Below, one piece after another: positions 54,563-64,000 of a DNA stretch of 64,000 nt. The notes beneath the pieces are model-generated. The model was not told the origin of the DNA. It saw only the letters and a list, made by a program, of their open reading frames with translations, and did not search any database. The position numbers and the translations under genes were made by a program. Position 1 is the stretch's first letter. Each line of letters opens with the position of its first letter. This DNA comes from Gammaproteobacteria bacterium (lineage in GTDB: Bacteria; Pseudomonadota; Gammaproteobacteria; Enterobacterales; Alteromonadaceae): positions 1-64,000 of the forward strand of contig JAAFAI010000007.1 of the NCBI GenBank assembly GCA_018222405.1, in the 5' to 3' direction.

Positions 54563-56715
54563 ATGATATGTCATCCTCCGCAGCCAGTGTTGCCAGCCTG
54601 AGCCGACGGCTGGAGCGGGAAAAGGCGGCCAGAAAACAAGCTGAAACCCTGCTTACGGAAAAGAGCCGGGCCCTTTACGATGCACTGACCACAAGTCGTA
54701 GTGACAAGGAAAAGCTCGAACTGGCGCTATGGGCCAGTCAGGAAAGCTACTTTGAGTGGCATGCAGAGGAGGATACCTTCATCATCCGCTCTTTCGGCTT
54801 ACGCCACAAGCAACTGCGTGAGGTTAAACAAAATGCCATCGCGTTGATGCGCCGGGTACATGCCGATGATTTACCCCAGGTACAGCTGGGCTGGTCTATG
54901 GCGGTCAATGGTGAAAGCGACGATATTGAATTGATTTGCCGGATCCGTGGGGTGGGAGGGTACCAATGGACCCGCGCCCGTGGCAAGGTACTGGAGCGAG
55001 ATAAAACCGGTACCGCCACCTACATCGTAGGTATGGCTAAGGATAAAACCCGTGAACATCACGCTGAGCAGTCTTTTCAGCTTATGGCTTCGGCTTTTTC
55101 CAGTTCCCGCGAACCCATGCTGGTGCTGTCTACCAGTCTGCAAATTACCGAGTGTAATGAGGCGTTCAGGCGGTTAGCCAGACTCAGTGATACTGAGACT
55201 GTCGAGAAGTTGCAGCTGGACTGTTTTCTAAACAATGCTCAGGAACCACTGCAGCGAATTAATCAGACCCGTCAGGAAAGGTTTGAAACCGAGCTCACTA
55301 CCCGGGATGGTCAGGACATTGCGGTTGACGTTTCACTCGCGATATTCGAAACAAGGCACATGAGTTCTTCTTACTTAATTGCCACCTTGCGTGATATTAG
55401 TGAACGCAAGAAGAATGAACAACAGCTTCGCGTGCTGGCCAATCATGACGATCTTACTGGTTTGAAAAATCGCTTGGGCTTGCGCAGTGCACTGGAAGAG
55501 CTGGTGGAGGGACAACAACATTTCGTGTTGTCTTTCATCGACCTGGATGGCTTCAAGCAAATCAATGATATAGCGGGTCACGAGCTCGGAGACGAATGTT
55601 TACAAATTGTGGCGCGCCTGCTGATTAATACCTTTCCCGCCTCTGCGATTGTTACCCGCTGGGGCGGCGACGAATTTATTATCGCCAGCACCGAGACCGA
55701 TAAAACCGCTTTTCATCAGCTCAATCGGCAAGTGATCGACACCCTCGAAAGCCAGACCTTTAAAAGCGGCAAAACCGAATTGACCGTGTCAGCCAGTATA
55801 GGCATAGCGACTTATCCTGCGGACGGCGACAGTATCGAGACGATTATCCAAAATGCCGATGTGGCCATGTACCGGGCTAAAACGGGTGGTAAGGGCAGGG
55901 TATATGAATACCACGATGGCCTGACTGAACATGTCAAAGAACAGGTATCCATGCTCAGCGACTTACGCCGGACCATCCGTAACCGGGGGCTGGAGTTTTA
56001 TTTGCAAGGCAAATATAACGTGGCTGGCGGTCTGATTGGTGCTGAATTGTTATGCCGCTGGTTTTCGCCGCTACACGGTATTGTTAGCCCGGGAGTCTTT
56101 ATCCCGCTTGCGGAGCAACATGGTCTGGATATGGATATCGGTCTGGTGGCCCTGGAATCGGCTTGTGAATATATCAGCATGCTGGAAACAGAGCGCATTA
56201 GCCTGCCACTGTCGGTGAACATCAGTGCGAATCAGTTATTGAGTGAATCCTTTGCCGAAGATGCAGCTGCCATTTGTGCCGAACATTTTGTATCGCCTGA
56301 GTTGGTGGAAATCGAAATTACCGAGTCTATTTTCATTCAGGATGAAGCGGCGGCTATTAAAGGGTTGGCGGCTTTAAAAGCGCATGGGTTTATTATCGCG
56401 CTGGATGACTTTGGCTCCGGCTTTTCGTCGCTGAGTTATTTGCGCAAGTTTGACTTTGATGTGATAAAGCTCGATCGCAGTCTGGTAAAAGAGATCGATA
56501 GTTCTGAACGGGCCCGATCGCTGTTAAATGGGATCTTTAAAATGCTCGAAAGCTTGCGCCTGGAGGTCATTATTGAAGGGGTGGACAATTCTGCTTATCT
56601 GCCACTGCTGGAAAATATTGGCATCAATTCTTATCAGGGGTTCCTGTTTGAAAAACCATTACCTTATGATCAGTTTATATTAAAGCATACCCAGGGATGG
56701 CGTATGATTAAGTAA
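54559..56715 (+). CDS. PAS-GGDEF-EAL cyclic-di-GMP enzyme, H-NOX partner (HaCE type)
   Basis: A 718-residue soluble cyclic-di-GMP enzyme. Coiled coil (about 8-60), two PAS-like domains (about 60-170 and 175-290), a GGDEF domain with the canonical RWGGDEFII, and an EAL domain with the first motif as GAELLCRWFSP (Glu kept) and ALDDFGSGFSSLSYLRKF. Both catalytic halves look intact. In related bacteria such enzymes are encoded right after H-NOX and have their phosphodiesterase activity set by NO-bound H-NOX. The GTG start overlaps the H-NOX stop (GTGA), which implies coupled translation; an ATG at 54568 is an alternative. If the H-NOX gene is dead, this enzyme may be uncoupled from NO or poorly translated. 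Confidence 0.92.
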   Translation: MNDMSSSAASVASLSRRLEREKAARKQAETLLTEKSRALYDALTTSRSDKEKLELALWASQESYFEWHAEEDTFIIRSFGLRHKQLREVKQNAIALMRRVHADDLPQVQLGWSMAVNGESDDIELICRIRGVGGYQWTRARGKVLERDKTGTATYIVGMAKDKTREHHAEQSFQLMASAFSSSREPMLVLSTSLQITECNEAFRRLARLSDTETVEKLQLDCFLNNAQEPLQRINQTRQERFETELTTRDGQDIAVDVSLAIFETRHMSSSYLIATLRDISERKKNEQQLRVLANHDDLTGLKNRLGLRSALEELVEGQQHFVLSFIDLDGFKQINDIAGHELGDECLQIVARLLINTFPASAIVTRWGGDEFIIASTETDKTAFHQLNRQVIDTLESQTFKSGKTELTVSASIGIATYPADGDSIETIIQNADVAMYRAKTGGKGRVYEYHDGLTEHVKEQVSMLSDLRRTIRNRGLEFYLQGKYNVAGGLIGAELLCRWFSPLHGIVSPGVFIPLAEQHGLDMDIGLVALESACEYISMLETERISLPLSVNISANQLLSESFAEDAAAICAEHFVSPELVEIEITESIFIQDEAAAIKGLAALKAHGFIIALDDFGSGFSSLSYLRKFDFDVIKLDRSLVKEIDSSERARSLLNGIFKMLESLRLEVIIEGVDNSAYLPLLENIGINSYQGFLFEKPLPYDQFILKHTQGWRMIK

Positions 56716-56718
56716 ACG

Positions 56719-56748
56719 CGGTCGGGAATTACTGTCCCGACCGTATTT
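56719..56748. terminator. Terminator between HaCE and DUF1338 genes
   Basis: Perfect 9-bp stem CGGTCGGGA/TCCCGACCG (56719-56727, 56735-56743), followed by TATTT, between converging genes. Confidence 0.75.
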
Positions 56749-56754
56749 ACAAGA

Positions 56755-57561
56755 TTAACGCGCGTTGGTGCTTTCGAAAATCTTATCTGCAGACGCTTCT
56801 ACAAAACCCTGATAAAGCTTGCCATCCGGCATAGTGTAGCGCTGGGCAAATTCATAAAAGCAGCTGGGAATATTCAGGCTGCCATCGCTGAACGCCAGGT
56901 TGTACTCATCTGCCATGGTTGATGACTGGGCCAGGTAGACAGACTCACCGCCTTTTATCTCACCGCCTGAAGTATTCAGCACGAAACCGGCTTCTTTCAG
57001 CAGGGTGTTGACATCGGTCAGGGTGTCGATGTTGTTCAGGTGGTTTACACTCACGGTAAAGTGATTGGCCCTAAAGCCCCAGGCGGCCAGCCAGCCGGCA
57101 TATTCAGATTCGTTGATGAGCGATTGGTATTCCTGAGTGGAAATCTGCCAGTGACGGCCAGAGTAAAGAAAGTTTTCGGCTTCTACTACGCTGGCAGGCA
57201 TTTGTTCTACCAGCGCATGGATAATGCGCTGTGTTTCAGCAGAAAACTCATTTACCCGCAGTTCACTGATGAACACTTTGGGCACCGTTGGATCCGGGTG
57301 CTCGAAGTGCTGGGCGGTGACTTTTTTCGCTTTAAAGTCGTAGTCACCCTTAGCTTCGTAACCCAGTGCCAGAAAAAGCTCAGCTAAGTGAGAGAGTCGG
57401 GTTTTATCCAGCGCATAGGTACGAAACGCCACGTGGTCGTTGACGATCTGCGGGCTGTCTTCCTCACCGGCCAGCAGCTTATGAATGCGCAGCGCACTGG
57501 GGGTAATACTAACGTAATCTTTCCAGAGCGCCGAAAACAGGCTATCGGTTGTCTTATGCAT
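56755..57561 (-). CDS. DUF1338 protein (HglS/YdcJ-like metal-dependent dioxygenase)
   Basis: A member of DUF1338, whose characterised relative HglS is a 2-oxoadipate dioxygenase/decarboxylase giving 2-hydroxyglutarate in lysine breakdown. The likely iron ligands are His in IVNDHVAFRTYA, His in FRANHFTVSVN and Glu in CFYEFAQRYTM. At 268 residues it is shorter than HglS (about 460) and belongs to the compact subgroup. It starts 15 bases after the astD stop, last in the arginine-catabolism unit. Whether it acts on an arginine-pathway intermediate is unknown; the neighbours suggest so. Confidence 0.82.
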   Translation of the reverse strand: MHKTTDSLFSALWKDYVSITPSALRIHKLLAGEEDSPQIVNDHVAFRTYALDKTRLSHLAELFLALGYEAKGDYDFKAKKVTAQHFEHPDPTVPKVFISELRVNEFSAETQRIIHALVEQMPASVVEAENFLYSGRHWQISTQEYQSLINESEYAGWLAAWGFRANHFTVSVNHLNNIDTLTDVNTLLKEAGFVLNTSGGEIKGGESVYLAQSSTMADEYNLAFSDGSLNIPSCFYEFAQRYTMPDGKLYQGFVEASADKIFESTNAR

Positions 57562-57576
57562 AACGAATTTCTGTCC

Positions 57577-60128
<2,552 letters not shown>

Positions 60129-60145
60129 GAGCAATTCCCGGTTGA

Positions 60146-61713
<1,568 letters not shown>

Positions 61714-62874
61714 TCAGAGATCGGTCAGTATGGGGAGCTGATGAAGGGTCTGGCTATGCAGTTTTTGGAGCAAATCGGACTCAATAGCACAGCCAGCGAT
61801 GAATTTGTCATTTTCGTCATCGAGGAACAGGTTATTGTCTTTTAACATGCGATATTTGGCGTAATAACGGGACTGTTGCAATACTTGGGTGAGCGGATCC
61901 GCATCCTCTGGTAATACGTCCTGCAACACTTGTTGCATGGCGCTGGTATAGCCAACGCGCTTAAATACCATATATTCAAACAAATGCAGGGCTGCTTTGT
62001 CGCTGTGTTCATCGATTAAAGGCAGCAGGCGTTTGGGATCTGGTACCAGCTGAACCAGCGCCGAGTGCAGATTGCGTAATTTTGCTTTTTGCGCATGGCG
62101 TAAAAAGTCCAGATGCACCTGTTCGAACAGACGAAAATACAGTTTGATAATAGCGCTTCGACCCAACTGGCTAAAAAGGGCCAGGGTGTAGGCCTCAAAG
62201 GGCTTTACCTTATGACTTTTAGCAATGGCTTCGGCGGTTCTGGCGCAGATAAGGCTGTATTCCCAGACCTTGTGCTTTATTTGCGGAAACGGATCGCTTA
62301 TTAACGGCAAGGTCTGTTTGTAAATGAGGGCAGGAATGACCCGCTTTACGTTATCGATACCAATAAAGCTCAGGGCGGTTTTGAGGGTATCTACGGCAAT
62401 CACATCACCGCGGGCATCGCGGCGTCGGTATTGCGGTTGGTTTACCTGTTTAAGCAGCTCATCAACCAGCCAGGGGATATTTACCGCAATGGCTTCCACC
62501 TTGCTGATGGTGGCTGATGGTGTGGCGAGTAAGTCTATCAGGTTAGTAGTATGTTCTGACCAGTTCAGCAGGTTTTCGCATACATCCTGGGTGTCGGCCA
62601 GTGTTTGTAACAGCTTTTTATCGATAACCGTATGCAGTTGCTGATTAATTTGCTGCACATAATTAGCCTGAATCTTCGCCGTTTCCAACTTGTTCTTAAT
62701 GGCGTCCTTTTCAACTTTAAGCAGCTGACGGCGGGTAAAGCTTTGCTCAGACTCGGCATAGCTGACTTCACCAGGTGCACGACGGCCAACCATCGCTTTC
62801 GCAAGCTCAGGCGCCAGCAGTAAATAGTTAAATCGTTTAGCAAAAGCTGGTGGGGCCAGTAACCGCTCTACCAT
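61714..62874 (-). CDS. HDOD-domain protein
   Basis: A 386-residue cytoplasmic protein with an HDOD domain (about 100-330). This is an HD-like alpha-helical fold without the full HD metal residues, often found in signalling proteins. Visible parts are LATPSATISKVEAIAV, ALSFIGIDNVKRVIPALI and ALFSQLGRSAIIKLY. The N-terminal 90 residues are helical and charged (LETAKIQANYVQQINQ). Its role is unknown; relatives link to cyclic-di-GMP or to general stress signalling. It follows pabA by 111 bases on the same strand. Confidence 0.85.
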   Translation of the reverse strand: MVERLLAPPAFAKRFNYLLLAPELAKAMVGRRAPGEVSYAESEQSFTRRQLLKVEKDAIKNKLETAKIQANYVQQINQQLHTVIDKKLLQTLADTQDVCENLLNWSEHTTNLIDLLATPSATISKVEAIAVNIPWLVDELLKQVNQPQYRRRDARGDVIAVDTLKTALSFIGIDNVKRVIPALIYKQTLPLISDPFPQIKHKVWEYSLICARTAEAIAKSHKVKPFEAYTLALFSQLGRSAIIKLYFRLFEQVHLDFLRHAQKAKLRNLHSALVQLVPDPKRLLPLIDEHSDKAALHLFEYMVFKRVGYTSAMQQVLQDVLPEDADPLTQVLQQSRYYAKYRMLKDNNLFLDDENDKFIAGCAIESDLLQKLHSQTLHQLPILTDL

Positions 62875-62985
62875 TGAAGTCCCGCTCTATCCATGTAATA
62901 CCCGAACCTTATCTGTTTTGCAATGCTAAGGCTAGGACATGTTTGTGTTTGTTCAGGCAATCAGACCGTTAAAATAACCAGTGCC

Positions 62986-63639
62986 TTACATCGCTTTATT
63001 CAGTGTAACGGACTGACCGTTGAATTCTGATACACAATTAATATCGGCATCTGCTGAGACAACCTTAGCCAGTAGCAGAAAGTTTAGCAGAACCTGGTGG
63101 CCATATTCGGTCAGCAGCGACTCCGGGTGATACTGAACACCCCATATCGGCAGGTCTTTGTGTTTCACGGCCATGATTTCGGGTGTCTCGCCGTCATCGC
63201 TCCATGCAATTACTTGCAAGCAGTCGGGGATAGAAGCCGGATCGATAACCAGGGAATGGTAGCGGGTGACCACAAACTGGTGCGGAATATTAGTAAACAG
63301 ACTATCCCCGTTATGCTTAACGCCGGATAGTTTGCCATGGCGAACTTGCAGGGCATTGGTTACTGCCGCGCCGAACACCTGGCCGATAGCCTGATGACCA
63401 AGACACACGCCCATAATTGGGATGATTCCGGCAAACTGACGGATTACCTCCAGACTGACGCCGGATTCATTGGGTGTACAGGGGCCCGGCGAGATGACAA
63501 TTGCCTGAATCCTTGCCGGATCGATATCGGCCACTGCAATAGCATCGTTACGCACGACCTGTAACTCACAACCCAGCTCCTGAAAATATCTTGCCAGGTT
63601 GTGACTAAAGGAGTCGTAATTGTCGATCAGTAGTATCAA
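62986..63639 (-). CDS. pabA: Aminodeoxychorismate synthase glutaminase component
   Basis: Class I glutamine amidotransferase supplying ammonia to PabB for folate (or to TrpE for tryptophan). The start MILLIDNYDSFSHNLARY, the nucleophile GVCLGHQAIGQVFG (Cys), and WGVQYHPESLLTEYG (His/Glu) make the triad. The length of 217 residues, slightly longer than usual, comes from a C-terminal extension (ADINCVSEFNGQSVTLNKA). PabA and TrpG are alike; the neighbouring trpS does not settle it, but the argD-type gene nearby is the common pabA context. It starts 15 bases after the trpS stop. Confidence 0.88.
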   Translation of the reverse strand: MILLIDNYDSFSHNLARYFQELGCELQVVRNDAIAVADIDPARIQAIVISPGPCTPNESGVSLEVIRQFAGIIPIMGVCLGHQAIGQVFGAAVTNALQVRHGKLSGVKHNGDSLFTNIPHQFVVTRYHSLVIDPASIPDCLQVIAWSDDGETPEIMAVKHKDLPIWGVQYHPESLLTEYGHQVLLNFLLLAKVVSADADINCVSEFNGQSVTLNKAM

Positions 63640-63654
63640 GGTTTAATCGACTGC

Positions 63655-64000
63655 TCAGGGCTTAGCGATAAATCCCAGCGCCTCGTAGGTGGCCTTGAGC
63701 GTAGCAGCCGCTCGTACCTGGGCTTTTTCTGCGCCCTGGTGCATTACTTCATCCAGATAGGCCCGGTCGGCACGCAGCTCATTGTAGCGCTGTTGTAGTG
63801 GTTCAATCAGTGCTACCACTGCATCCGCCACGTCAGACTTTAAATGACCGTACATTTTATCTTCGTAAGCGGGTACCAGCTCGTCCACTGTTTTGCCGGT
63901 AGCCAGTGATAATAAGGTTAGCAGGTTAGTTACGCCCGGCTTTTCTGCCCAGTCAAAATAGATGCGCGCCTGCTCGTCTGAGTCGGTCACTGCGCGTTTG
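63655..64000 (-). CDS. trpS: Tryptophanyl-tRNA synthetase (3' part; 5' end outside window)
   Basis: Charges tRNA-Trp. Only the C-terminal 114 residues are here, open to base 64000 (reading KRAVTDSDEQARIYFDW on the minus strand). GVTNLLTLLSLATGKTVDEL, KMYGHLKSDVADAVVALIEP and ATLKATYEALGFIAKP are the conserved helical C-terminal region. The KMSKS loop and catalytic core lie beyond the window. It is upstream of pabA with a 15-base gap, so probably cotranscribed. Confidence 0.95.
   Translation of the reverse strand, partial: KRAVTDSDEQARIYFDWAEKPGVTNLLTLLSLATGKTVDELVPAYEDKMYGHLKSDVADAVVALIEPLQQRYNELRADRAYLDEVMHQGAEKAQVRAAATLKATYEALGFIAKP

Overview
The window is a 64-kb piece of ordinary gammaproteobacterial chromosome of moderate G+C. 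The gene families (PhaR-controlled polyhydroxyalkanoate genes, DUF2982, PurU, HrpB, an H-NOX plus cyclic-di-GMP enzyme pair, ArgD/AstC-AstA-AstD, TrpS-PabA) and the protein sequences suggest the order Alteromonadales, probably Alteromonadaceae. That placement is inference; no 16S rRNA is present. No tRNA, rRNA, CRISPR array, prophage or complete insertion sequence was seen.

Layout. 1-300: end of the S10 ribosomal operon (rpsQ and its terminator). 800-5373: a secreted alpha/beta hydrolase and a divergent lipopolysaccharide-core group (two glycosyltransferases against waaA). 5638-7490: a gene graveyard with a doubly nonsense-mutated, internally deleted DUF2891 gene and the 3' end of a VanA-like Rieske oxygenase gene. 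7494-15234: a sodium/proton antiporter, a PEP-CTERM-type von Willebrand A protein behind a sigma-54-like promoter, a lipoprotein, an M3 peptidase lipoprotein, purU and thpR. 15267-15550: a MITE-like element directly upstream of thpR. 15693-25757: hrpB, then a polyhydroxyalkanoate region (phaB, phaZ, two phasins, phaR, phaC, a DUF6489-like gene) interrupted by a lytic transglycosylase gene. Three near-perfect TGCTGC-N3-GCAGCA dyads surround the phasin promoter and are the likely PhaR operators.

25964-37640: mrcB (PBP1B), a 1-kb intergenic stretch holding a cloverleaf-like inverted repeat and an unlisted 39-codon membrane microprotein gene with its own terminator, azurin, a DUF808 protein, a TonB-like proline-rich protein, glnK-amtB behind two NtrC-like sites and a sigma-54-like promoter, a membrane GGDEF/EAL protein and a catalase. 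37708-48239: a glycosyltransferase, gamma-glutamyltransferase, a DyP peroxidase with a NhaR-like regulator, htpX, the string pyrB-hemL-class III cyclase-small membrane protein, and a CPFC microprotein overlapping a DUF2982 gene. 48236-56715: a BarA-like hybrid kinase, parC, and an H-NOX gene broken by a one-base frameshift in front of its GGDEF-EAL partner. 56755-64000: arginine succinyltransferase-pathway genes with a DUF1338 gene, an HDOD protein, pabA and the 3' part of trpS.

How it works together. The PHA genes form a complete synthesis, granule-coating, repression and depolymerisation set except for the thiolase (phaA). GlnK-AmtB forms the nitrogen-sensing ammonium uptake unit. The least explained parts are the cloverleaf element, the two microproteins, the frameshifted H-NOX gene and the sigma-54-type control of an isolated PEP-CTERM protein.
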